DNA of 38,400 nucleotides from an uncultured Pelagibacteraceae bacterium (GCA_902522365.1 CABYVH010000009.1:1-38400), one strand, 5' to 3'; shown: positions 26,576 to 34,642, numbered from the stretch's first letter. A program made the numbers and translations. Notes: generated from the sequence alone by a model not told the origin.

Positions 26576-27987
26576 TGGCAAAGAAAAAAAACGGAAAATC
26601 GAACGGTCATTCTAATGGTAATGGTGGAACTAATGGTAATGGTGGAAGTGAATTTTCAAAAAGAAATAAAAGTTTATTAGGATACAATGCAATTTTTACC
26701 CCTGAAGTAATAGACGATATTCATATTAAAGCACAGTTAGGAAGATACCGAATGAGAGGTATGGCGCTTATGAAAAAAATTCCTACTTTTGATGATCTAG
26801 TTTTTTTACCAGGAACTTTAACAAGATTTGTAATTGAAGGTTATAGAGAAAAGTGTGAAACTAAAACTGTAATTGGACCTAGATGTGAAAACCCAGTTGA
26901 GTTAGATATTCCAGTTTACATCACAGGTATGAGTTTTGGTGCATTATCTTATGAAGCAAAAACAGCGCTTGCACGAGGAGCAACTATGGCAGGTAGCGCA
27001 ACATGTTCTGGTGAAGGTGGAATGATACCTGATGAAAGAAGATATTCTGAAAAATGGTACTATCAATGTATTCAATCAAGATATGGATTTAATCCTCATC
27101 ACGCACAACTTGCTGATGGAATTGAAGTGTTTATTGGTCAAGGACAAAAAGTTGGAATGGGTGGTCACTTAATGGGTCAAAAAGTAACTGACCAAGTAGC
27201 AGAAATGAGATCATTGCCAGCAGGTATTGATCAAAGATCTCCTGCAAGACATCCTGACTGGTTAGGACCAGATGATTTAGCCTTAAAAGTTCAAGAGCTT
27301 AGAGAATTAACAAAAAATAAAGTTCCAATACAATTAAAACTTGGAGCTGCAAAAGTATATGATGATGTTCGTATGGCAGCAAAATGTGATCCCGACTCTA
27401 TTTATCTAGACGGTATGGAAGGATCAACAGGTGCCGGTCCTCACATTGCAGCAGCAAACACAGGTATACCTGGAATAGCTGCAATTAGAGAAGCAAGAAG
27501 AGCAATAGATGATGTTGGAAAGACTGGTAAAGTTACTCTTATTTATGCTGGTGGAGTTAGAGATGGAGCTGACATGGCAAAAGCACTAGCTCTTGGCGCA
27601 GACGCAATCGCTATAGGTACTGGAGCTATGATTGCACTAAATTGCAATAAAGAAATTCCAGAGTCTAATTTTGAAAAAGAAATGGGAGTGCCAGCAGGTC
27701 ATTGTTATCACTGTCATACTGGTAGATGCCCAGTTGGTGTTGCTACTCAAGATCCTAAGCTAAGAAAAAGATTAAATCCAGATGAGGCAGCTCTAAGAGT
27801 ATATAACTACTTACATACTATGACATTAGAGGCACAATTATTAGCTAGAGCTTGTGGTAAAACTAATATCCATTCATTAGAGCCAGAAGATATGGCAGCA
27901 TTAACAATGGAAGCTTCTGCTTTAGCAAAAGTACCACTTTCTGGTACAAATCATACGGTAGGAGTTGACGATTTTCATAAAATATAA
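26575..27987 (+). CDS. FMN/Fe-S glutamate synthase-like subunit, module A
   Basis: A 470-residue synthase domain that in glutamate synthase reductively aminates 2-oxoglutarate on FMN. After a disordered Lys/Asn/Gly-rich tail (1-33) come ITGMSFGALSYEAK, GQGQKVGMGGHLMG, SPARHPDW, LKLGAAK, LDGMEGSTGAGP and GGVRDGADMAKALALGADAIAIGT, forming the TIM-barrel FMN and substrate sites. Cys377, Cys380 and Cys385 (HCYHCHTGRCPVGVATQ) occupy the place of the 3Fe-4S cluster ligands, although the first spacing is shorter than in classical GltB. An Fe-S cluster suggests an external electron donor such as ferredoxin or a GltD-like partner; none is encoded here. The start shares one base with the previous stop (TAATG). 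Confidence 0.9.
   Translation: MAKKKNGKSNGHSNGNGGTNGNGGSEFSKRNKSLLGYNAIFTPEVIDDIHIKAQLGRYRMRGMALMKKIPTFDDLVFLPGTLTRFVIEGYREKCETKTVIGPRCENPVELDIPVYITGMSFGALSYEAKTALARGATMAGSATCSGEGGMIPDERRYSEKWYYQCIQSRYGFNPHHAQLADGIEVFIGQGQKVGMGGHLMGQKVTDQVAEMRSLPAGIDQRSPARHPDWLGPDDLALKVQELRELTKNKVPIQLKLGAAKVYDDVRMAAKCDPDSIYLDGMEGSTGAGPHIAAANTGIPGIAAIREARRAIDDVGKTGKVTLIYAGGVRDGADMAKALALGADAIAIGTGAMIALNCNKEIPESNFEKEMGVPAGHCYHCHTGRCPVGVATQDPKLRKRLNPDEAALRVYNYLHTMTLEAQLLARACGKTNIHSLEPEDMAALTMEASALAKVPLSGTNHTVGVDDFHKI
26614..26649 (+). repeat. Two-copy 18-base direct repeat in the coding sequence
   Basis: Two adjacent units, AATGGTAATGGTGGAACT and AATGGTAATGGTGGAAGT, differ at one base and encode NGNGGT-NGNGGS in the disordered N-terminal tail of the FMN subunit. 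It is probably a flexible linker and may vary in copy number between strains. Confidence 0.85.
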
Positions 27988-27989
27988 TT

Positions 27990-28403
27990 ATGCCAAAGAA
28001 AAAAACTAAAACTAAAAAGTCGAGTAACAAAACAGTTAAAGGTCAGTTAGGCAAAAAAAAAGAGACCGCTCGAGAAAAGATGATAGGTCAAACTATTGGT
28101 TATAGATATGATGTAAATTTATTGCCAGACTATTCTAAAATAACCCCATTCCTAAAAAAATATATTGAAGCAATGGGATGGGATGATTTAAATTGGTTAG
28201 AAGATGTGCATATGGGATATGAAGATGATAGACCTGCAGTTTTTGACAGAAATGCAAATGGTTGGGTTACTATTCCAAAAAAAATTAAGTTACCAAACAA
28301 CCAACAAGATAGAGATATGATAGCAAGAGAGTTGTTAGTTAAGTTTCAAATGTCTCCAAATCATCCTTTAGTAGATCTAAAAAAAGCATACAGAAAATTT
28401 TAG
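27990..28403 (+). CDS. Unknown small basic protein following the glutamate-synthase-like set
   Basis: Family not recognised. Of 137 residues, the first 45 are strongly basic and probably disordered (PKKKTKTKKSSNKT region). The remaining 90 look folded, with YRYDVNLLPDYSKITPFLKKY, MGWDDLNWLEDVHMGYEDD and a central FDRNANGWVTIP strand, ending in a helical segment (RDMIARELLVKFQ, NHPLVDLKKAYRKF). No membrane helix, signal peptide or metal motif is seen. Only two bases separate it from the FMN subunit stop, so it belongs to the same operon and may be an accessory or electron-transfer-docking subunit. It has no counterpart in module B, which points to a role special to module A. Confidence 0.75.
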   Translation: MPKKKTKTKKSSNKTVKGQLGKKKETAREKMIGQTIGYRYDVNLLPDYSKITPFLKKYIEAMGWDDLNWLEDVHMGYEDDRPAVFDRNANGWVTIPKKIKLPNNQQDRDMIARELLVKFQMSPNHPLVDLKKAYRKF

Positions 28404-28535
28404 AATCTCTTAACAATTTTATATATACCTCAAGTTGTCTTATCTCAATAATCAGCCTATTTTGAGCTTATTATCTATTGATGAAAATATTCCATAATTT
28501 AATATTTAATAATTAAATACAAATGGAGGTTTGAA

Positions 28536-29936
28536 ATGACTAGTCAAATAGATGCGTTGCAAACCATATTTACAGAATTTTACTATTGGATAACAGTAGT
28601 ACTTATGTTTCTAATCCATGTAGGATTTTGTATGTATGAAGTAGGAGCTTCGCGTTACAAACACCATCAACACACATTAATGAAAAATACAATGCTGATA
28701 CCTCTGGTAACAGTAACATGGTTTTTATTTGGTTGGTGGATATATTGGGCTTTTCCAACGGGACCAGGAATAGCTCCATCAATAATGACAGAAAGCACAG
28801 GTCTTATTCTTGGAGGTGGATTTGGTGCAAATGATTTAGCTAATCCCACAAATGAGTTTATGGCTATTACTCTCAACGATCATGTAATGGGTGTTTTTTG
28901 GGCAGCTTTCTTATTATTTTCTTGGACAGCAGCTTCAATAGTATCAGGTGCTGTGATTGAAAGAATTACAACTTTTGCTTTTGGAATTCTTGCAATTGCA
29001 ATTGGATCTGTATTTTGGAGTATAGATGCTGCATGGGGATGGCACTTTGATGGATGGATGTTAAAAATACTTGGATACCATGATGCATATGCATCGGGAG
29101 TAATTCACGCTGTAGCGGGAGGATTTGCTTTAGGTGTGCTTGCTGTCTTGGGACCAAGAATTGGAAAGTTTTCATCAAGTGGTGAACCTAGAAACATTGG
29201 GCCAAGAAACCCTTGGTTAGTAACTGTTGGATTATTTTTAATTTATACAGGTTTTTGGGGTTTCTACGCGGCGTGTAATGTTCCCATTTATGACCTAGGA
29301 CCGGAATATGGAATGGAAGGTGTAACTTTCTTTACTGCCACTAATATATATTACACTCCAACAACATTAAGTGGAATAACTATGAACTTCTTGATGTCGT
29401 TATCTGGAGGATTGTTAGCGGGTTATGTAATATCTAAAGGTGATCCTTTCTGGACATACTCAAGTGGTCTAGCAGGAATAATATGTGCTTCAGCAGGAAA
29501 CGATCTTTATCATCCAATTCAATCATTAATTATTGGTATGATAGGAGTAGTTATAGCTTACAAATTGCATTATTGGGTTGAACGTAGGTTTAAAATTGAT
29601 GATGCAGTCGGAGCTGTTGCAGTTCATGGCTACGCAGGTTTTGCTGGTCTTGTAATTTGTGGGTTTGTCCTTAATGGATATCCTTCATCAGGTTACAGTG
29701 TCGGTGCGATGTGGGATGGTTCTACCTATGCTGCTATAAATCCTTTAGGAATGTTTTTAGGTGCATTAATAATGTTCTTTGTGCTTGGAATGTTTCCTGG
29801 ATGGATTATTGCTAAAGTTCTTAATGGAATGGGTAAATTACGTATTCCAAGAGAAGTTGAGTTAGCAGGATTAGACTATCAAATAATGGAGGAGGCAAAA
29901 GAAGATGAAAAAGCTGTTGCTTCTTCAAGTAGTTAA
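28536..29936 (+). CDS. amt: Ammonium transporter (Amt family)
   Basis: A 466-residue inner-membrane channel with about 11 hydrophobic segments. Asp183 and His191 (HDAYASGVIHAVAGG) keep the eight-residue spacing of the conserved Asp and first pore histidine of AmtB, and His364 (GAVAVHGYAGFAG) fits the second pore histidine, so conduction of ammonium or methylammonium is expected. The N-terminus lacks a signal peptide. The ATG follows AATGGAGGTTTGAA, a strong ribosome-binding site. It is separated from module A by 132 bases, which may hold its own promoter. No PII-like glnK gene follows, unlike the common glnK-amt pair. A small membrane protein gene follows instead. Position between two ligase/synthase modules suggests ammonium or methylammonium supply to them. 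Confidence 0.93.
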   Translation: MTSQIDALQTIFTEFYYWITVVLMFLIHVGFCMYEVGASRYKHHQHTLMKNTMLIPLVTVTWFLFGWWIYWAFPTGPGIAPSIMTESTGLILGGGFGANDLANPTNEFMAITLNDHVMGVFWAAFLLFSWTAASIVSGAVIERITTFAFGILAIAIGSVFWSIDAAWGWHFDGWMLKILGYHDAYASGVIHAVAGGFALGVLAVLGPRIGKFSSSGEPRNIGPRNPWLVTVGLFLIYTGFWGFYAACNVPIYDLGPEYGMEGVTFFTATNIYYTPTTLSGITMNFLMSLSGGLLAGYVISKGDPFWTYSSGLAGIICASAGNDLYHPIQSLIIGMIGVVIAYKLHYWVERRFKIDDAVGAVAVHGYAGFAGLVICGFVLNGYPSSGYSVGAMWDGSTYAAINPLGMFLGALIMFFVLGMFPGWIIAKVLNGMGKLRIPREVELAGLDYQIMEEAKEDEKAVASSSS

Positions 29937-29947
29937 AGGAGGAAAAT

Positions 29948-30184
29948 ATGGCTACAGTAAATAATTGGATAGATCATTTAACTGCCGCAAGTAAAGCAGA
30001 AGGTGGTGCTGCTGGACCAATATTTCCAGGAGCAGGATCTGAAGGCATCTTAGTTATAATACTTGTTATAATTTGGATTGGTTGGACGGTTATAAGCTCT
30101 AAGCAAGAAAGCGACAAACTTGAAAAACTTGCTCGAAGAAAACCTAGTTCAAATGCTTGGAAAGGCAATATAACGGACGGTTAA
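29948..30184 (+). CDS. Small single-span membrane protein downstream of amt
   Basis: A 78-residue protein of no recognised family, with a polar N-terminus (NNWIDHLTAASKAEGG), a Gly/Pro/Ala-rich turn, one hydrophobic helix (about 33-50, ILVIILVIIWIGWTVI) and a basic C-terminal tail with EKLARRKPSSNAWKG, giving a likely N-out/C-in topology. An excellent ribosome-binding site, AAGGAGGAAAAT, lies before the ATG, and the gene begins 11 bases after the amt stop, so it should be made with the transporter at high level. A transporter-associated microprotein is plausible. Confidence 0.72.
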   Translation: MATVNNWIDHLTAASKAEGGAAGPIFPGAGSEGILVIILVIIWIGWTVISSKQESDKLEKLARRKPSSNAWKGNITDG

Positions 30185-30196
30185 ATAATACATTAT

Positions 30197-30223
30197 AAGG
30201 GCGCAAATTAAATTTGCGCCCTT
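30197..30223. terminator. GC-rich hairpin after the amt operon
   Basis: An 11-base-pair stem, AAGGGCGCAAA (30197-30207) with TTTGCGCCCTT (30213-30223), has a five-base loop. It is by far the most G+C-rich spot nearby and sits 13 bases after the stop at 30184. It lacks a clear T run on either strand, so it may be a weak terminator or an RNA-stabilising 3' end. The ATG of a 51-codon gene begins only eight bases after the stem. Confidence 0.6.
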
Positions 30224-30231
30224 AAATATAA

Positions 30232-30387
30232 ATGAGCGATCAAAATAAAAATCAAAATAATAAAACTCCAAGTAGAATGTCTAGATTAGCCTGGCCTAAG
30301 GCTAAATATGGTGTCTTTGCCGCAATCATTATCATTGTTATAGTCAATGTGCTTTACTATAAAGACCAATTATTATCACTACTTTAA
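30232..30387 (+). CDS. 51-residue single-span membrane microprotein
   Basis: ATG at 30232 to TAA at 30387, too short for most gene finders. A hydrophilic Asn/Gln/Lys N-terminus (MSDQNKNQNNKTPSRMSRLA) is followed by WPKAKYG and one clear membrane helix, VFAAIIIIVIVNVLYY, then a short DQLLSLL tail. The gene fills the space between the hairpin and mgsA, with nine bases to the mgsA start. No ribosome-binding site is seen because the hairpin occupies that position. The positive charges before the helix suggest the N-terminus stays in the cytoplasm. Function unknown; it may be a microprotein of the amt or mgs systems. Support is the tidy fit between neighbours and the clean topology. Confidence 0.6.
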   Translation: MSDQNKNQNNKTPSRMSRLAWPKAKYGVFAAIIIIVIVNVLYYKDQLLSLL

Positions 30388-30396
30388 AACTTATTT

Positions 30397-31275
30397 ATGT
30401 GTGGCATTGTTGGAATTTATCTAAAATCTAAAAAATTTGAAAAATCCTTAGGTGGTATGCTTTCTAAAATGTTAGTCAGTATGGAATCTAGAGGTCCTGA
30501 TAGTGCAGGTTTTGCTATTTATAACAGTGATAAAAATAAAACTTACAAATATTCTATTTGTTTAAATGAAATGAATTTTGAAAAATTCAAAAAAGAAATT
30601 AAGAAAAAAGTAAAATTAATAAATATTGAAAATAATTCAGACCATGTAATTTTAAAATCTATTAAGAAACCACATGAAATTCTTCCTATTTTAGAGAGTT
30701 TTGTGGAAATATCATTAGTTGGTTATGGGAAATCTATTGAAATTTTTAAACAGGTTGGAAGCCCTAGTAAAGTTGTGAAGAAATTTAATTTAGATAATTT
30801 TTCAGGAACTCATGCGATTGGCCATACGAGAATGGCAACAGAAAGTGCTATTACTACAAATGGATCTCACCCCTACTCTACAGGAGAAGATGAATGCCTA
30901 GTTCACAACGGATCGCTATCTAATCACAATAATCTAAGAAGAAAATTGAAAAAAAATGGTTCTAAATTTAATTCTGAAAATGACACTGAAGTTGCGGCTG
31001 GATATATCTCCGATAGTCTTAAAAATAGAAACTTAAAACAAACTTTAAAAAAAGGTTTAAGTGAACTTGATGGGTTCTACACTTTTATTGCAGGAACTCA
31101 CAGTGGTTTCGCAGTTCTTCGTGATGAGATAGCTTGTAAGCCTGCAGTAATAGCTGAAACAAAAGATTATGTTGCAATTTGTTCTGAGTTTCAAGCAATG
31201 GCACATATGCCTAATGTTAACAATGCAAAAATTTTTGAACCTGAGCCAGGTATAGTTTATTCTTGGGGAAAATAA
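30397..31275 (+). CDS. mgsA: N-methylglutamate synthase, class II amidotransferase-like subunit (module B)
   Basis: A 292-residue N-terminal-nucleophile domain with Cys2 (MCGIVG), SRGPDSAGF (31-39), HTRMATES (143-150) and VHNGSLSN (169-176). The length and gene order match MgsA of the methylamine gamma-glutamylmethylamide/N-methylglutamate pathway. It is expected to hydrolyse a gamma-glutamyl amide, here probably gamma-glutamylmethylamide made by GmaS, and to pass the amine on. It is paralogous to the amidotransferase at 24789 but more Lys-rich. No Shine-Dalgarno sequence precedes the ATG. The stop shares one base with the mgsB start. Confidence 0.85.
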   Translation: MCGIVGIYLKSKKFEKSLGGMLSKMLVSMESRGPDSAGFAIYNSDKNKTYKYSICLNEMNFEKFKKEIKKKVKLINIENNSDHVILKSIKKPHEILPILESFVEISLVGYGKSIEIFKQVGSPSKVVKKFNLDNFSGTHAIGHTRMATESAITTNGSHPYSTGEDECLVHNGSLSNHNNLRRKLKKNGSKFNSENDTEVAAGYISDSLKNRNLKQTLKKGLSELDGFYTFIAGTHSGFAVLRDEIACKPAVIAETKDYVAICSEFQAMAHMPNVNNAKIFEPEPGIVYSWGK

Positions 31276-31955
31276 TGAATCTTGATTTAAAAAAATTGAA
31301 ACTAAGATCAGTAAATGAAAAGCTTCAAAGTATTGATAGAAAAAAAAATAGTAGAAAATTTACTATATCAAATCCTGAAGGTAATCACGCTATATGCGCA
31401 GGTCTTACAGAGAATATTGATGTCACTATAAAAGGTCATGTAGGATATTATTGTGCAGGTATGAACCAAAATGCAAACATTATAGTTGATGGAAATGTAG
31501 GAACAGGTGTGGCAGAAAATATGATGTCTGGAAAAGTTCATGTTAAAGGAAATGCATCACAATCTGCAGGAGCAACTGCACATGGTGGAACATTAATTGT
31601 TGATGGTGATACTAGTTCTAGATGTGGAATTTCAATGAAAGGTATTGACATAATAGTTAAAGGTTCAGTTGGTCATATGTCGGCCTTTATGGCTCAATCT
31701 GGAAATTTAGTCGTTTTTGGTGATGCTGGAGAAGCCTTAGGAGATAGTTTGTATGAAACAAATATATATGTAAAAGGAAAAGTAAAGTCTTTAGGGGCAG
31801 ATTGTGAAGAAAAAAAAATGGATAAAAAACATAAATCAAAATTAAAAGAGCTTTTGAAAAAAGCTGGATCAAACATTAAACCTGATCAATTTAAAAGATA
31901 TGGTTCTGCAAGAAAACTGTATAACTTTAATATTGATAATGTATCTAACTATTAA
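31275..31955 (+). CDS. mgsB: N-methylglutamate synthase, GXGXG subunit (module B)
   Basis: A 226-residue beta-helix subunit. The frame opens four codons earlier at a TTG, but the ATG at 31275 in the TAATG overlap with mgsA is the natural start. Repeated turns are visible: KGHVGYYCAGMNQNA, DGNVGTGVAENMMSGKVHVKG, DGDTSSRCGISMKG, KGSVGHMSAFMAQSG, GDAGEALGDSLYET. It lacks most of the N-terminal extension of the module A copy, and its C-terminal tail (KRYGSARKLYNF) is retained in a variant form there. It should bridge MgsA and MgsC. Confidence 0.87.
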   Translation: MNLDLKKLKLRSVNEKLQSIDRKKNSRKFTISNPEGNHAICAGLTENIDVTIKGHVGYYCAGMNQNANIIVDGNVGTGVAENMMSGKVHVKGNASQSAGATAHGGTLIVDGDTSSRCGISMKGIDIIVKGSVGHMSAFMAQSGNLVVFGDAGEALGDSLYETNIYVKGKVKSLGADCEEKKMDKKHKSKLKELLKKAGSNIKPDQFKRYGSARKLYNFNIDNVSNY

Positions 31956-31957
31956 TT

Positions 31958-33277
31958 ATGAAAAATAAAACATTACCACGTCAGTCCTGGACCTTTGATG
32001 AATATACTAATTCTGAGATAAGAAGAGCTGCTGAAACAGGAATTTACGATATTAGAGGTGGAGGATCAAAAAGAAAGCTTCCGCATTTCGATGATTTGTT
32101 ATTTTTAGGTGCTTCAATGTCTAGATATCCTTTAGAAGGATACAGAGAAAAATGTACTACTAATGTAACTTTAGGCACAAAATATGCAAAAAAACCATTA
32201 GAGCTTGATATTCCTATTACAATTGCAGGTATGAGTTTTGGAGCATTGTCTGGTCCAGCTAAAGAGGCACTAGGTAGAGGAGCAAGTGCAGCAGGAACAT
32301 CTACGACAACAGGTGATGGAGGAATGACACCAGAAGAAAGAGGCCAATCTAAAAATTTAGTTTATCAACTTTTGCCCTCGAGATATGGGATGAACCCAAA
32401 TGATTTAAGAAAAGCAGATGCAATCGAAGTGGTAATTGGACAAGGTGCAAAGCCAGGTGGTGGCGGAATGTTACTAGGCCAAAAAATAAATGATCGTGTT
32501 GCAGAAATGAGAACTCTACCAAAAGGTATTGATCAAAGATCTGCATGTCGTCATCCTGATTGGACTGGTCCAGATGATTTAAAGATAAAAATTTTAGAAT
32601 TAAGAGAAATTACTAAATGGAAAGTTCCTATTTTTATAAAAATTGCTGGTGCAAGACCTTATTATGATACCGCATTAGCAGTAAAAGCTGGAGCAGATGT
32701 TATTGTCTTAGATGGGATGCAAGGTGGAACTGCAGCAACACAAGAAGTATTCATTGAAAATGTAGGCCAACCGACTTTAGCTTGCATAAGACCTGCTGTA
32801 GATGCTTTGCAAGATTTAAATTCGCATAGAGAAGTTCAGCTTGTAATTTCAGGTGGAATTAGAAATGGCGCAGATGTAGCTAAAGCTCTTGCATTAGGAG
32901 CTGATGCAGTATCAATTGGGAGCGCAGCAATGATTGCAATTGGTGATAATGATCCAAAATGGGAAAAGGAATACGAAAAACTTGGTACCAAATCTGGCGC
33001 ATATGATGATTGGCATGAAGGAAATGATCCTGCAGGAATTTCAACTCAAAAACCTGAACTAATGAAAAGATTAGATCCAAAAAAAGCAGGTAGAAAATTA
33101 TCAAATTACTTGAAGGTCATGTCTTTAGAAGCGCAAACTATAGCAAGAGCATGTGGAAAAAATAGTCTTCATAATTTAGAACCAGAGGATTTATGTGCAT
33201 TAACTGTTGAAGCTGCAGCAATGGCAAGAGTTCCTTTGGCAGGAACTAGCTGGATACCAGGTATAAAAAAGAAATAG
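31958..33277 (+). CDS. mgsC: N-methylglutamate synthase, FMN-domain subunit lacking the Fe-S cysteines (module B)
   Basis: A 439-residue glutamate-synthase-type TIM barrel with IAGMSFGALSGPAK, GQGAKPGGGGMLLGQ, SACRHPDW, IKIAGARPYYD, LDGMQGGTAATQE and GGIRNGADVAKALALGADAVSIGS, so FMN binding should persist. Where the module A enzyme has three cysteines, this protein reads AYDDWHEGNDPAGISTQ (348-364): Tyr, Trp and Asp replace them, so no 3Fe-4S cluster can form there. The classical N-methylglutamate synthase reaction exchanges ammonia and methylamine on glutamate without net redox change, which would tolerate this loss. It sits two bases after mgsB and 39 bases before gmaS. The pathway assignment rests on the gmaS linkage. 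Confidence 0.87.
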   Translation: MKNKTLPRQSWTFDEYTNSEIRRAAETGIYDIRGGGSKRKLPHFDDLLFLGASMSRYPLEGYREKCTTNVTLGTKYAKKPLELDIPITIAGMSFGALSGPAKEALGRGASAAGTSTTTGDGGMTPEERGQSKNLVYQLLPSRYGMNPNDLRKADAIEVVIGQGAKPGGGGMLLGQKINDRVAEMRTLPKGIDQRSACRHPDWTGPDDLKIKILELREITKWKVPIFIKIAGARPYYDTALAVKAGADVIVLDGMQGGTAATQEVFIENVGQPTLACIRPAVDALQDLNSHREVQLVISGGIRNGADVAKALALGADAVSIGSAAMIAIGDNDPKWEKEYEKLGTKSGAYDDWHEGNDPAGISTQKPELMKRLDPKKAGRKLSNYLKVMSLEAQTIARACGKNSLHNLEPEDLCALTVEAAAMARVPLAGTSWIPGIKKK

Positions 33278-33316
33278 TTATTGATAGTTAATAAATAATT
33301 CGTAGTATATTTATTA

Positions 33317-34642
33317 ATGCCCAAAAATTTATCTAATATTGCTAAATCAAAAAAAATTAAATATTTTTTAATAAGCTTCGTTGATTTATTTGGTGTATTA
33401 AGATCAAAATTAGTACCAGCACGAGCGATAAAAGAAATGCAAAAAACCGGAGCTGGATTTGCTGGATTTGCAGCATGGCTTGATATGTCGCCAGCAGACT
33501 CGGATATGTTTGCTGTACCAGATCCAAATAGTTTAATTCAATTACCTTGGAATAAAGAAGTAGGTTGGCTTGCTTCGGACTTATGGATGAATGGTAAACC
33601 TGTTGAGGCATCACCAAGAGTGATGTTAAAAAAGCAAATAAAATTACTATCAAATGAAGGTTACACGATGAAATCTGGTGTTGAGTGTGAGTACTTTCTT
33701 ATATCGCCTGATGGTAGTTCCATTGCAGACCCCAGAGATACTCAATCCAAACCTTGCTATGATCAATCAGCTTTAATGAGACAATATGATTTAATAAAAG
33801 AGATATGTGATTGCATGATTACAATGGGATGGAACCCATATCAAAATGATCATGAAGATGCTAATGGCCAGTTTGAAATGAATTGGGATTATACTGACTG
33901 CCTAACTACTGCGGACAGACATACATTTTTCAAATTTATGGTTAAGTCTATAGCTGAAAAGAATGGGTTAAGAGCAACATTTATGCCAAAACCATTTGAG
34001 CAACTGACAGGTAACGGATGTCATGCGCATATTTCTCTTTGGGATAAGAAAAAAAATAAGTTTTTAGATAAAAACGATAAACTTGGACTTAGTAAATTAG
34101 CATATAATTTTTTAGGTGGTGTAATTAAGAATGCGGGTTCATTATCAGCATTTTTTAATCCTAATTTAAATAGCTACAGAAGAATAAATGCGCCACCGAC
34201 AAAATCAGGGGCAACATGGTCCCCAAGTAGTATTTCATACACTGGAAATAATAGAACACATATGATTAGAGTTCCAGATCCTGGAAGATTTGAACTAAGA
34301 TTAATGGACGGTTCAGCAAACCCATATTTGCTACAAGCAGGAGTTTTAGCAGCAGGTATAAATGGCATTAGAAAAAGAATTAATCCTGGGAAACCATTAT
34401 TTTGTAATATGTATACCGATCACGAAAAATATCCTAACCTACCAAAATTACCAAATACATTAGAAGAGTCCTTGGAAATGTTAAATTTTAATACAGTAAT
34501 GAAAAATGCTTTTGGAAAAAATGTTTTAAACAGTTATATCAAATTAAAAAAATCTGAAATAGAAAGTTTCAAGTTAAAAGAAAAATTCGATAAACTGAAA
34601 CCTATTACAAAGTGGGAAAGATCTAATACATTAGATTGTTAA
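33317..34642 (+). CDS. gmaS: Gamma-glutamylmethylamide synthetase
   Basis: A glutamine-synthetase-fold enzyme of 441 residues that joins methylamine to glutamate with ATP. The N-terminal FVDLFGVLRSKLVPA and FAAWLDMSPADSDMF are characteristic of GMAS rather than ordinary glutamine synthetase. Catalytic marks are SGVECEYFL (Glu123, Glu125), NDHEDANGQFEMNW (Glu180, Glu187), GNGCHAHISLW (His236), NSYRRINAPPTKSG and PDPGRFELRLMDG. Directly downstream of mgsABC, it completes the entry of methylamine nitrogen and carbon into N-methylglutamate. The next step, N-methylglutamate dehydrogenase, could be encoded beyond the left edge if the soxB-like fragment belongs to it. No adenylylation control is evident. 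Confidence 0.9.
   Translation: MPKNLSNIAKSKKIKYFLISFVDLFGVLRSKLVPARAIKEMQKTGAGFAGFAAWLDMSPADSDMFAVPDPNSLIQLPWNKEVGWLASDLWMNGKPVEASPRVMLKKQIKLLSNEGYTMKSGVECEYFLISPDGSSIADPRDTQSKPCYDQSALMRQYDLIKEICDCMITMGWNPYQNDHEDANGQFEMNWDYTDCLTTADRHTFFKFMVKSIAEKNGLRATFMPKPFEQLTGNGCHAHISLWDKKKNKFLDKNDKLGLSKLAYNFLGGVIKNAGSLSAFFNPNLNSYRRINAPPTKSGATWSPSSISYTGNNRTHMIRVPDPGRFELRLMDGSANPYLLQAGVLAAGINGIRKRINPGKPLFCNMYTDHEKYPNLPKLPNTLEESLEMLNFNTVMKNAFGKNVLNSYIKLKKSEIESFKLKEKFDKLKPITKWERSNTLDC

Noticed and set aside
24789..28403. Module A as the purely standard GltBD glutamate synthase
   Set aside because: The enzyme is split into three small subunits in GATase, GXGXG, FMN order, lacks a GltD reductase and is linked to a ligase gene; it matches the glx/mgs type instead.
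28404..28535. Structured leader or promoter before amt
   Set aside because: Several TTGxxx and TATxxT pairs with acceptable spacing exist in this AT-rich gap, but none is clearly better than the others, so no single site is reported.
24789..34642. Recent tandem duplication of one module
   Set aside because: Corresponding proteins differ strongly in length and sequence and the gene order differs, so the two sets are old paralogs or were brought together, not freshly copied.
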